Below, one piece after another: positions 39,238 to 48,380 of a stretch of DNA of 64,000 nt; position 1 is the first letter of the stretch; each line of letters starts with the position of its first letter. Under the pieces are notes generated by a model. The model had not been told where the DNA came from. It did not search any database and saw only the letters and a list, made by a program, of their open reading frames with translations. The DNA is from an uncultured Flavobacteriaceae bacterium. Lineage in GTDB: Bacteria > Bacteroidota > Bacteroidia > Flavobacteriales > Flavobacteriaceae. The position numbers were made by a program, and so were the translations under genes. Where the stretch lies: assembly GCA_947494325.1 (NCBI GenBank), contig CANLUS010000001.1, positions 1 to 64,000 on the forward strand. Direction: 5' to 3'.

Positions 39238-40881
39238 ATGAATAATAAATTTAAAAATATAATACTAAAAGGAGTTTTTGCAGCCTCTCTAGTATTCTCA
39301 TTTAGTGCGTGTGAAACCACTGAGTTAGAAATATTAGATAATCCTAACGGGCTTACTCCTAGCACAGCTGATGCTGAATTGTTTATCAATAACATTCAGG
39401 TAGAGACTGGTACTTACTTCGAGAATATTACCGAGGAAGGTATGGAAGTTACTAGGCTCTTACATATGTTTGGACCTACTTACGATAATGCATATGCTGC
39501 ATCTCAATTTGATGCAACTTGGACTAGAGCGTATGGTAGTATTTTAGCGGATATTAGAGCACTTGCTCCTTTAGCGGAAGAAGCGCAATTATATACGCAT
39601 AATGGTATCGCCAGTGTTCTTGAAGCATACATAATCACTTCTCTAGTTGATTACTTAGGAGACATTCCTTATTCTCAAGCAATTCAAGGAACGGATTTCC
39701 CTAATCCTGCTGTAGATGATGGCGCTTCGATTTATGCTGCTGCGATTACATTATTAGATGCTGCAATTACTGAATTTGGTAGAGATGAAGTATCTAAACC
39801 AACCAACGATTTATTCTACGGTGGTGATGAAGCAAAATGGATTCAGTTAGCGAATACTTTAAAGTTAAAGTTATTATTGCAAACGAGACTAGTTGACGCT
39901 TCTGTTGCTGGTCAAATAAATGCATTAATTGCAACTGATGACTTCATTGAAACAAGTGCTGATGATTTCCAGTTTAGATATTCTTCTATTGATGCAAATC
40001 CTGACAGTCGTCATCCAATTTTCGGAAGAAACTTTAATGTTGCTGCCGACGTTGCTGATTATATGTCAAATTCGTATATGGCCGAAATGAAAGATGGAAA
40101 ATCAGTTCCAGATCCACGTTTAAATTACTATTTCTATAGACAATCTTTAAACTTTACTACTGATGTAAATGAGAATTCATGTATTACATTAGATGCTCCA
40201 GATCATTTCCCTACGGGAACTACTTTTTGTGATCCAGGAGATGGTTACTGGGGTCGTGATCACGCCAACAGTGCTGGTATTCCACCAGATGGAGGTTTAA
40301 GAACTACTTGGGGATTATATCCTATTGGAGGTTTGTATGATGATGGTGGCGGTGCTGCTATTCCTGGTAGAGCAATTAGTATTCAAGGTGCTGGTATCTC
40401 TCCAATCATGTTAAGCTCATATGTTGATTTCATGTTAGCAGAGTCTGCTTTGACATTAAGTACTACCGGAGATGCTAGAACTTATTTAGAAGCTGGAATA
40501 AGAGGATCAATTGACAAAGTAGTTAATTTTGCACCTGATCAAGTTCCTGCTGGATCTGCTCCAGATGCTGCGACAATTGATGCTTATGTTAATGAAGTAC
40601 TTGCTGATTATGATGCAGCTGGTAGCGATGACGCAAAACTAGAAATAATTGTTCAAGAATATTTCATCGCCTTATTTGGTAATGGTGTTGAGGCATATAA
40701 TACTTATAGAAGAACTGGTAAGCCTGGTAATTTACAACCAACTTTATTAGCAGCTTCTGGCACTTATATTAACTCATTCTTATATCCATCTGAATTAGTT
40801 GATCAAAACTCGAGTGTTTCACAAAAACCTGACCAGACTGTACGTGTATTTTGGGCAGTGGGCGGACCAACGCTAGATTAA
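39238..40881 (+). CDS. SusD/RagB-like surface lipoprotein (locus 1)
   Basis: 547 residues. Lipobox FSAC sets the lipidated Cys at 25, followed by acidic ETTELE, which resembles the surface-export signal of Bacteroidota lipoproteins. Early helices (TADAELFINNIQVETGTYF) and AWKWIQLANTLKLKLL-like (DEAKWIQLANTLKLKLLLQT) match the SusD-like_2 group rather than classic RagB. The C-terminus retains the helical cap over the SusC pore (EAYNTYRRTGKPGNLQ). It lies 26 bases after susC and binds the ligand at the cell surface. Confidence 0.92.
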   Translation: MNNKFKNIILKGVFAASLVFSFSACETTELEILDNPNGLTPSTADAELFINNIQVETGTYFENITEEGMEVTRLLHMFGPTYDNAYAASQFDATWTRAYGSILADIRALAPLAEEAQLYTHNGIASVLEAYIITSLVDYLGDIPYSQAIQGTDFPNPAVDDGASIYAAAITLLDAAITEFGRDEVSKPTNDLFYGGDEAKWIQLANTLKLKLLLQTRLVDASVAGQINALIATDDFIETSADDFQFRYSSIDANPDSRHPIFGRNFNVAADVADYMSNSYMAEMKDGKSVPDPRLNYYFYRQSLNFTTDVNENSCITLDAPDHFPTGTTFCDPGDGYWGRDHANSAGIPPDGGLRTTWGLYPIGGLYDDGGGAAIPGRAISIQGAGISPIMLSSYVDFMLAESALTLSTTGDARTYLEAGIRGSIDKVVNFAPDQVPAGSAPDAATIDAYVNEVLADYDAAGSDDAKLEIIVQEYFIALFGNGVEAYNTYRRTGKPGNLQPTLLAASGTYINSFLYPSELVDQNSSVSQKPDQTVRVFWAVGGPTLD

Positions 40882-40899
40882 TCTTAAAAAAAAGTAACA

Positions 40900-41772
40900 A
40901 TGAAAAAAATAATAAATTTAATATTAATAGCAGGTTTAGTGCTAGTGTCAGCTTCTTGTGAAGATACTGACAAACTAAATTTTGATCCTTTAACATTAGA
41001 GGAAGGTGCTTTTCTAAGAACCTTGAGCGTTGAATCAAATACTTTCAATGCTGCTGATATCCCGGGCTCTATGTGGGGTGCAACGGTAGAAGGTGATGAT
41101 GGTAGTAATGGAGATTTAATGACTTCAGTAGACGTTTTCGTATCATTTAGAGATAATACTCCGGATAATGGCGAAACTGCTCCTGCAGAAGCTTTAATAA
41201 AGACTATTCCAATTGCTGATTTTGCAAGAAATGATGACGGCTTTTTACAAGCTTCAATCAGTGCAACAGCGCCTGAGACTTTAAGTGCTTTAGGAATTAC
41301 TTCCAGCGATATTGACGGAGGTGATAGGTTTACATTTAGACTTGCATTGAATTTGAGTGATGGTAGAATTTTCTCAAGTACTAATATTGGTCTAAATATT
41401 ACTGGTCCATTCTTTAACTCACCATTTAGATATGTGGCAGATGTTGTATGTAACCCTTTAAATCCAATTGCTGGAGACTATATCTTTGAACTTGAAGATA
41501 CCTACGGTGATGGATGGGATGGTGCCTTTGTAACAGTAACTATAGATGGTACAGCTACCGATTATACAATTTCTGGTGCTCAGGCAACAGATGCGACGTA
41601 TACTATAACTGTACCAGCGGGTACAAGTACGTTATCATTTGTATATACGCCAGGTAATTTTGAGGGTGAGCACATCCTAAGAATTATAGGTCCTGTATCA
41701 GGTAATGAAATATTTAATGCTAATCCTCCATCAGCTGGAGAACTAGTGTTGAATCTTTGTAATGAATTTTAG
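40900..41772 (+). CDS. Surface lipoprotein, SusE/F-position (locus 1)
   Basis: 290 residues. Lipobox VSASC with Cys20, then EDTDK, again an acidic post-cysteine signal consistent with display outside the cell. The N-terminal part (about 25-175) looks like an Ig-like sandwich; the C-terminal part (about 190-290) carries the FELEDTYGDGWDGAFVTVTI motif typical of small secreted beta-sandwich modules. It occupies the third place of the susCD operon, where accessory ligand-binding lipoproteins sit. A strong terminator follows. Confidence 0.75.
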   Translation: MKKIINLILIAGLVLVSASCEDTDKLNFDPLTLEEGAFLRTLSVESNTFNAADIPGSMWGATVEGDDGSNGDLMTSVDVFVSFRDNTPDNGETAPAEALIKTIPIADFARNDDGFLQASISATAPETLSALGITSSDIDGGDRFTFRLALNLSDGRIFSSTNIGLNITGPFFNSPFRYVADVVCNPLNPIAGDYIFELEDTYGDGWDGAFVTVTIDGTATDYTISGAQATDATYTITVPAGTSTLSFVYTPGNFEGEHILRIIGPVSGNEIFNANPPSAGELVLNLCNEF

Positions 41773-41790
41773 ATTACAAATTAATTAGAT

Positions 41791-41820
41791 AAAAAACCAC
41801 CTCGAATGAGGTGGTTTTTT
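41791..41820. terminator. Terminator after susCD locus 1
   Basis: AACCACCTC/GAGGTGGTT with four-base loop GAAT (41804-41807), extended by A6/T6 on either side to a 13-base-pair stem. It works in both directions on paper. Its core ACCACCTC recurs in the terminator at 62736-62764. Confidence 0.92.
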
Positions 41821-41830
41821 GTTTATTGAC

Positions 41831-41838
41831 TATTTTTG
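41831..41838 (+). promoter_or_regulatory. -7 box for the arylsulfotransferase-like gene
   Basis: TATTTTTG, 19 bases before ATG 41858 and just after the locus 1 terminator, so the gene is probably transcribed separately. No good -33 element was found. Confidence 0.45.
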
Positions 41839-41857
41839 AATATCGTTTTATTAGCTC

Positions 41858-43486
41858 ATGAAACTTATAAGTACACTTTTTCTATTTTTTATCATTTCGT
41901 TTTCTTCTTATTGTCAAAACACCGTTGGCGTTATACAGAATAATTCGGGTTCATTTAACGGATATACTTTATTCACGGCTCAAACCGAAACCTATCTCAT
42001 AAATAACTGTGGGCAAGTTATCAACCAATGGTCAAGTGCCTTTCCTCCTGGAAATGCAGTTTACCTATTAGAAAATGGAAACTTACTCAGAGCGGCTAAA
42101 ATCACGAATCCCGACATCAATTTTGGTGGAAGAGGTGGAAGAGTAGAATTGTTCGATTGGGATGGGAACCTAATCTGGGAATATACCTATTCAGATAACT
42201 TAGTCAGCCACCATCACGATGTATTTCCTATGCCAAATGGAAATATTCTAATGCTAGCCGTAACAACAATGACCTTAGCTGAAGCCACACAGGCTGGACG
42301 GGACCCCGCTTCTCTTTCTGAAAATCTCTTATATAATGAGCAGATCTTAGAATTAGAACCTGTCGGAACTAATGATGCAAACGTGGTATGGGAATGGAAT
42401 ATTAAAGATCATTTTATTCAAGATTTTGACAACACGAAGGATAATTTTGGTGTGATTAGCGATAATCCGCAATTGCTTGACATTAATTTTTTAGGGACTT
42501 CGGCTGGTAAAGCCAATTGGATGCACATTAATTCAATGCAATATTACGAAGACTTAGATCAGATCGTTCTTAGTTCTCGTCAGCTAAATGAAATTTATAT
42601 CATAGATCATTCAACTACAACCGCCGAAGCTTCAACAAATTCTGGTGGAACCTATGGAAAAGGTGGAGATCTTTTATATCGTTGGGGAAATCCAGTAGCA
42701 TATGGTCGAGGTACAGTTAATGATCAGCAGTTATTTGGTCAACATTATCCTTATTTTATTCCAGAAGGCTTGACTGATGCTGGGAAAATTATGGTATTTA
42801 ATAACGGATTCACTCGAACTCCAGAATTTTCAGAAGTGTTTGTGCTCTCACCTCCTACTAATTCTCTAGGTTTCTATACGCAATCGACGGGTGCATATGG
42901 TCCATCGAACCCTGAATATATATACACGGATCCTTTCAATCCTGCGAATTTCTTCTCTTCATTCTTATCTAATGCTCAACGATTACCGAATGGAAATACG
43001 TTGATAATTGAAGGTGCATCAGGATCTTTTTTTGAAATTAATGCCAGTAATTCTAAAGTTTGGGAATATATCAACCCAGTAGGTTCTTTCGATATTTTAA
43101 CACAAGGAGACGATCCTACAGGAACGGGAAACACGACATTTAGAGCTATAAAATATGCCACAGATTACCCGGCCTTTGTTGGTAGAGATTTGACTCCTAG
43201 CGATCCAATTGAGCTAAATCCGAATTTAAATAATTGTACTATTCTTAGTACAAATAATCAAGAAATCAGTGATTTAAGCATTTTTCCAAATCCCGTTGTA
43301 AATAAACTAACTATCGAATCTCTTGACCCAATTACTAAAGTAGAAATTTATAGTATTGACGGTAAGCTATTAACAACTGTTGCTAAAAGTGATCAAATTA
43401 ACCTGGGTCATTTTGCTGCAGGAATTTACAACATTAAATTATTTTCGTTTAACAAAACGGCTCATAAAAAACTTATAAAACTATAA
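41858..43486 (+). CDS. Secreted arylsulfotransferase-like protein with T9SS sorting domain
   Basis: 542 residues. Signal peptide (1-19, ending SSYCQ). Residues about 20-445 resemble the arylsulfotransferase (ASST) beta-propeller family: repeated Trp/His-containing blades such as FDWDGNLIWEYTYSDNLVSHHHDV, PNGNILML, NWMHINSMQY, LSSRQLNEIYIID and RLPNGNTLIIEG. ASSTs move sulfate between phenols, with a transient sulfo-histidine. Residues about 470-542 form a type A Por/T9SS sorting domain (LSIFPNPVVNKLTIESLD, then VEIYSIDGKLL, GIYNIKLFS), so it is exported by the type IX system and anchored or released outside. Its activity here is inferred. Confidence 0.8.
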   Translation: MKLISTLFLFFIISFSSYCQNTVGVIQNNSGSFNGYTLFTAQTETYLINNCGQVINQWSSAFPPGNAVYLLENGNLLRAAKITNPDINFGGRGGRVELFDWDGNLIWEYTYSDNLVSHHHDVFPMPNGNILMLAVTTMTLAEATQAGRDPASLSENLLYNEQILELEPVGTNDANVVWEWNIKDHFIQDFDNTKDNFGVISDNPQLLDINFLGTSAGKANWMHINSMQYYEDLDQIVLSSRQLNEIYIIDHSTTTAEASTNSGGTYGKGGDLLYRWGNPVAYGRGTVNDQQLFGQHYPYFIPEGLTDAGKIMVFNNGFTRTPEFSEVFVLSPPTNSLGFYTQSTGAYGPSNPEYIYTDPFNPANFFSSFLSNAQRLPNGNTLIIEGASGSFFEINASNSKVWEYINPVGSFDILTQGDDPTGTGNTTFRAIKYATDYPAFVGRDLTPSDPIELNPNLNNCTILSTNNQEISDLSIFPNPVVNKLTIESLDPITKVEIYSIDGKLLTTVAKSDQINLGHFAAGIYNIKLFSFNKTAHKKLIKL

Positions 43487-43820
43487 TTCTATTCTTCCAA
43501 ATAAGTTTAGAACTGTCGAGAAGCAACACCTTCTTGTTAATTTGCCGTGAATTGTGTTCAATTTCCATAATATTTTTTATAGTTAATTAGGCAACCTGAT
43601 TTAACATCTGTTTAACGTTTGAAACTCATTAAAAAAACGATTTTCACCTATTTGAGCACAAATAACCCCTATATATTTTCAAAAAGGACTGAACAAAAAA
43701 AGAAGTCGCCACCAAAGTTATTAACAGTTTTTAACACGAATTTGATTTTTTTTGTTAAAAAATTGGTTTTTTAACTTATTATTAAGACTTTTGGCAACAA
43801 TTAATTCAAATAATCATATA
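43487..43820 (+). other. Regulatory region upstream of second susC
   Basis: A 334-base gap with no gene. It holds five TTAAC motifs (43601, 43612, 43721, 43731, 43771), two of them forming pairs spaced 11 and 10 bases. It also holds the promoter TTG-N20-GACTTTTG and the beginning of the shared susC repeat. An in-frame ATG at 43752 starts upstream of the promoter box and is not used. No terminator for the preceding gene is obvious. Confidence 0.6.
43763..43793 (+). promoter_or_regulatory. Promoter of second susC locus
   Basis: TTG (43763-43765), 20 bases, then GACTTTTG (43786-43793): identical boxes and spacing to the first susC promoter, although the 20 bases between the boxes match only near the -7 side. 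Confidence 0.55.
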
Positions 43821-43903
43821 ATGAAAACAAAGTTTAGTGGAATTTTAACGCTATTACTGGCGTTTGTTGTGCAATTTACATTTGCTCAAGAAAAGACTAT
43901 AAC
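43779..43903 (+). repeat. Shared susC leader/signal-peptide repeat, copy 2
   Basis: Counterpart of 35954-36078, in the same orientation, offset by 7825 bases. The only differences are three bases just after the -7 box, two before the ATG, and one in the last signal-peptide codon (GCG to GCT). Confidence 0.85.
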
Positions 43904-46900
43904 TGGTACAGTGTCCGATGAAACAGGACCTTTACCCGGTGTTAGTATATTAATTAAAGGTACTACAAGTGGTACTGAGACTGATTTTGATGGGAAGTAT
44001 ACTTTAAAAGCGAAACAAGGAGATGTCCTTGTTTATAGTTTTGTAGGTATGGTAGCTCAAGAAAAAACGGTAGGTGCTGCAAACGTGATCAATGTTGTAT
44101 TGGTTGCAGATAACGTCTTAGATGAAGTGGTAGTAGTGGCCTATGGTACAGCAAACAAAGAAACTATTACCTCAGCGGTTACAACTATTGATGCTGAAGC
44201 TATAGAGTCAAGACCGACTGCATCATTGGCACAAGCCTTACAATCATTATCTCCGGGTTTAAATATCTCTACGGGTAATGGTCAACCAGGTGCGAATAGT
44301 ACTATTCTTTTACGTGGTATTAACTCTATTAATGGTAACGTTGAACCGTTATTCATTATTGATGGAGTACCTGTTGATGAAGATAGCTTTCGTTCTGTAA
44401 ATCAGGCAGACATTAAAACTGCAACTGTATTAAAAGATGCATCTGCTACCGCTATTTATGGTAACAGAGCTACAGGTGGTGTTATCGTTTTAACAACTAA
44501 GAAAGGTTCTTTTAACAAAAAATTAGAAGTTAGGTATTCTGGTAGAACAGGTTTTACGTTGACTCCTTCTCCTAACTTCACATTAGCAAATTCAAGAGAA
44601 TTGCTATTGATTGAAAGAGAAAGAGGATCTGGACCAGGTTCTGGTGGATATAACTCATATGTTGGTGGAGTTTTAGGCGTTTCTGGTGGAACACCATTAA
44701 CAGATGCTGATATTGACAGAATATCTTCGGAAGTTGATACTGATTGGCAAGATATTTTATTGAGAACTGGTCTTACAACTTCTCATGATTTATCATTTTC
44801 TTCAGGTTCTGATAAAATGACTTCATATACTTCTTTCGGTTACTTCGAACAAGAAGGTGTTACGTTAAGATCTAAGTTACAGAGAATGACGTTTAGAAAT
44901 AATACGACATTTAAATCTGACAATGACAGATTTAATTTAAGTACAAATTTTAGTATTGGTTTTAGTAGATCTGATATCCCTGGTGGTATTGGTCTCGGTA
45001 CAGGTGGTAGTGGATCATTAAGTAATCCATTCATTGTGGCTTTCGTTGGAAAACCATATTTATCTGCCTTTAATGCTGACGGTTCTAGAAATATTATTGG
45101 TAATCCAGATTTTGATGATGCCGATGGTTTCTTAAACACACCATATATCGCTCAAAACGTAGCGGCATTTGATACAAATAGACAAACTGAAATACGTGGA
45201 ATTGGAGGATTGAATACTTCTTATAAAATTACAAACGAATTAACTGGTTCAGTTGGATTTGGTATGGACTTTAGAGAAGTTACAGGTTTAGCCTTACAAC
45301 CAACAAATAGTATTAGAGGTAGTCATTCAAACGATCCAAATGCACAATTTCAAGGTACTCAAAGTGAATTTTTAAGTAGAGATACTAGAATGAACTTAGA
45401 TGCTAGATTGAATTACTCACATACATTTGGTGAAAAACACAATATTACTTTATTAGGTGCTACTGAATTTATCTATGCTGAAAATAGAGGGTTTAGTTTT
45501 GCTCAAAATGGTTTGATTCCTGGATTAGAGGGAACTGGTGCTGGTTTTGTAGGTGGTAATACAACTGAAGATCCAAATAACGATGGCGTAGATGATTATT
45601 TCTATATTCCTGGTATTGGTTCATTTAAACAAAACGTTTCTCAATTTTCTTATTTTGGAAAAGGAACTTATGACTATGATAGAATTACAGGATTTGACAT
45701 AACAGTTAGACGTGATGCATCTTCTAGATTTAATAGCACGAACAAATGGGGTACTTTCTGGGCCGCAGGTGCTTTCATCAATTTAACAAAAAGTTTATTC
45801 GAACCAAGTGATATCATTAACGACCTTAAATTAAGAGGTAGTTATGGTCAAACTGGTAATGATCGAGTTGCTGGAACATATTATGGAGGTCTTGTTATTC
45901 CTTTTGATTTATTTAATACTGGTCAAAGTTATAATGGTAGTGTAGGTCTATTTCCATCTCAAATTGGAAACCCTAACCTTAAATGGGAAACTACAACTAA
46001 AGCCAATATAGGTATTGATTATGCAATGTTTAAGAATAGATTAACTGGTTCTTTCGATGTTTACAAGAATGAAACTGAAGATTTATTTATTACACGACCA
46101 AACACAGCAATATCTGGTGGATTTACAGGTATTAGTGATAACGTTGGTACGTTAGAGAATAAAGGTGTTGAAGCAAGTTTTACATATAAAATTGCTAACA
46201 CAGATAAGTTATTCTGGTCTGTAAGTGCAAATGCTTCTTATAACTTGAATGAGATTACTTCATTACCAGGTACGGAGCCAAATGCTAACGGTGAAATTAT
46301 TTTAAATGCAGGACAAAGAGCTGTTGAAGCAGTTGGTCATCCATTTAATACGTATTACGCTGTTCGTTGGGCAGGTGTGAATCCAGCTAATGGTAGACCA
46401 TTATACTTAACTAGAGATGGTGAATTAACTGAAACGTATAGTTTAAATGATAGAGTTTTTACAGATAAATCAACTGTACCAGTTTATCAAGGTGGTTTCA
46501 GTACTGCTTTTGCATATAAAGGGTTTAGTATTGATGCTAATTTCTCTTTTGCTGCAGATGTGCACCGTTACAATGGTACTTTAGGTGTTGCTGAAGATCC
46601 AGGATTAATTGGTATTGCGAATGTTACAAGTACTTTATTGACTGCTTGGAGACAACCTGGTGATATCACTTCTATTCCGGCTTTAACAACAGGTTCTGTT
46701 AGAAACTTATTAACGACAAGATATTTAGAAGATGCTTCTTACCTAAGATTAAAAACGTTATCTATTGGGTATCAATTAGGTGAAAAGTTTATTGAGAAAA
46801 CTCCTTTTACATCTGTTAGAATTTACGCTCAAGGAGAGAACTTACTTACTTGGACGAAATGGAGAGGTTTTGATCCTGAATTTGATCCATTCGCAACGAA

Positions 46901-46961
46901 TGACTTTTTCACGTTCCCGAACTCTCGTATATTCACGTTAGGTCTAGACATAAAATTATAA
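43821..46961 (+). CDS. SusC/RagA family TonB-dependent outer-membrane receptor (locus 2)
   Basis: 1046 residues from ATG 43821. The signal peptide is identical to that of locus 1. A CarboxypepD_reg-like domain (about 24-105), plug (about 110-230; TILLRGINSINGNVEPLFII, DASATAIYGNRATGGVI) and barrel follow, ending FTLGLDIKL. The plug contains the classic LKDASATAIYG motif of the main SusC group, so despite the shared start it belongs to a different subclass from locus 1. It is paired with a RagB-type SusD. The substrate is unknown; no enzyme gene is adjacent. Confidence 0.95.
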   Translation: MKTKFSGILTLLLAFVVQFTFAQEKTITGTVSDETGPLPGVSILIKGTTSGTETDFDGKYTLKAKQGDVLVYSFVGMVAQEKTVGAANVINVVLVADNVLDEVVVVAYGTANKETITSAVTTIDAEAIESRPTASLAQALQSLSPGLNISTGNGQPGANSTILLRGINSINGNVEPLFIIDGVPVDEDSFRSVNQADIKTATVLKDASATAIYGNRATGGVIVLTTKKGSFNKKLEVRYSGRTGFTLTPSPNFTLANSRELLLIERERGSGPGSGGYNSYVGGVLGVSGGTPLTDADIDRISSEVDTDWQDILLRTGLTTSHDLSFSSGSDKMTSYTSFGYFEQEGVTLRSKLQRMTFRNNTTFKSDNDRFNLSTNFSIGFSRSDIPGGIGLGTGGSGSLSNPFIVAFVGKPYLSAFNADGSRNIIGNPDFDDADGFLNTPYIAQNVAAFDTNRQTEIRGIGGLNTSYKITNELTGSVGFGMDFREVTGLALQPTNSIRGSHSNDPNAQFQGTQSEFLSRDTRMNLDARLNYSHTFGEKHNITLLGATEFIYAENRGFSFAQNGLIPGLEGTGAGFVGGNTTEDPNNDGVDDYFYIPGIGSFKQNVSQFSYFGKGTYDYDRITGFDITVRRDASSRFNSTNKWGTFWAAGAFINLTKSLFEPSDIINDLKLRGSYGQTGNDRVAGTYYGGLVIPFDLFNTGQSYNGSVGLFPSQIGNPNLKWETTTKANIGIDYAMFKNRLTGSFDVYKNETEDLFITRPNTAISGGFTGISDNVGTLENKGVEASFTYKIANTDKLFWSVSANASYNLNEITSLPGTEPNANGEIILNAGQRAVEAVGHPFNTYYAVRWAGVNPANGRPLYLTRDGELTETYSLNDRVFTDKSTVPVYQGGFSTAFAYKGFSIDANFSFAADVHRYNGTLGVAEDPGLIGIANVTSTLLTAWRQPGDITSIPALTTGSVRNLLTTRYLEDASYLRLKTLSIGYQLGEKFIEKTPFTSVRIYAQGENLLTWTKWRGFDPEFDPFATNDFFTFPNSRIFTLGLDIKL

Positions 46962-46971
46962 AAAAATACAA

Positions 46972-48363
46972 ATGAAAAATATCTATAAATTTTTAATGAT
47001 AAGTTTGATTGTAACCTCTGCGGGGTTATTTCAATCATGCGATGATAATTTAGAAATAGATCCAAACTCTTCATTGATTGCTACAACTGCATTTAGAAGT
47101 GTTGCCGATCTACAAACTGCGCTGAATTCAACGTATGCGCAGTATAACAATACGACGATTCAGTTAAATTCAATTTTTACGGATAATACGAAAGTAGGTG
47201 TAGATAACGGTGGACAGCAATTAACGTTGCACAGATTGGTTATGGATCCTTCAACTGGCGTAGCTGGAAATATTTGGATATCTAGATATGCTATGATTAA
47301 TCAAGCATCTCGTATTATTGATGCTGCTACAACTATTGATGTAACAGGTCAAGAAACTGAAGTGAATCATATTTTAGGTCAAGCGTATGCTTTAAGAGCC
47401 TTTGCTCATTTTGAATTATTTCAATATTATACGCCTGATTATTCAAATGCAGCTGGGTTAAGTGTACCTGCTGTTGATTTTGTAGTAACAGTTGAAAACT
47501 TACCTAGAAATACTGTAAGTGAAGTATTAGCATTAATTAATACTGATTTAACTACGTCTAGTTCTTTATTAGATGCTGCTCAAACTGATAACAGATTTAT
47601 TACAGGTGATTTTATTACTGCCTTAAGAGCTAGAGTAGCACTTTTTTCTGGTGATTATACAGGTGCTCTTGGATTTGCAAATCAATTGATTGCTGATTAT
47701 CCATTAGCAGATACTGCTCAATATCAAGCAATGTATTTAGATGCTGATGATACTGAAGTAATCTGGAAAGCTGCTAGAGTTGTTGGTGATGCTGGACCAG
47801 GATTTATCTGGCACTTTGGTGGTGGAGGTCCTTTTATGGAAATGTCTAATTCATTTTTCAATACATTAGATCCTACTGATGTTCGTTATGGAGTGACATT
47901 TAATGTTGGAGCTAGTAATCCAGCAAATAACTTGCACTTAATAAACAGATACCCAGGTACTGCTAATGAATTTTTAGCAAATATTAAAGTATTTAGAGTT
48001 TCTGAAATGCATTTAATAAAAGCTGAGGCTGAAATAAGAGCGGGTCAAATTGCTACTGCACAAACGACATTGAAAGCATTAAGAGATGCTAGATTTGGTG
48101 CAGATACTACAGCTCCTGATTTTAATGACACAGCTAATGGGTTGACTTACTTATTGAATGAAAGAAGAATTGAGTTAGCTTATGAAGGTCATAGATATTT
48201 AGATTTGAAGAGATTCGGTACAGGTTTATCAAGACTTATGGCTGACTGTATGAATTTAGATAATGCATGTGATATGGCAAGCAGCGATGCAAGATTTACG
48301 TTACCAATTCCTTTAGTTGAATTGAACGCGAATGATCTTATCGTTCAAAACCCTGGTTATTAA
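46972..48363 (+). CDS. RagB/SusD family surface lipoprotein (locus 2)
   Basis: 463 residues. Lipobox FQSC with Cys23, followed by DDNLEID, an acidic surface-export pattern. The N-terminal SusD-like region and TPR helices (LGQAYALRAFAHFELFQYYT) and the C-terminal RagB block (LRDARFG, NERRIELAYEGHRYLDLKRF, PIPLVELNAN) are typical. It forms the lid of the SusC pore. It lies ten bases after susC. Confidence 0.95.
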   Translation: MKNIYKFLMISLIVTSAGLFQSCDDNLEIDPNSSLIATTAFRSVADLQTALNSTYAQYNNTTIQLNSIFTDNTKVGVDNGGQQLTLHRLVMDPSTGVAGNIWISRYAMINQASRIIDAATTIDVTGQETEVNHILGQAYALRAFAHFELFQYYTPDYSNAAGLSVPAVDFVVTVENLPRNTVSEVLALINTDLTTSSSLLDAAQTDNRFITGDFITALRARVALFSGDYTGALGFANQLIADYPLADTAQYQAMYLDADDTEVIWKAARVVGDAGPGFIWHFGGGGPFMEMSNSFFNTLDPTDVRYGVTFNVGASNPANNLHLINRYPGTANEFLANIKVFRVSEMHLIKAEAEIRAGQIATAQTTLKALRDARFGADTTAPDFNDTANGLTYLLNERRIELAYEGHRYLDLKRFGTGLSRLMADCMNLDNACDMASSDARFTLPIPLVELNANDLIVQNPGY

Positions 48364-48380
48364 TTTTTAAAACAGTTAAA

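Noticed and set aside
43752-43820. Upstream ATG for the second susC
   Set aside because: It lies upstream of the predicted promoter boxes and would mask the signal peptide.
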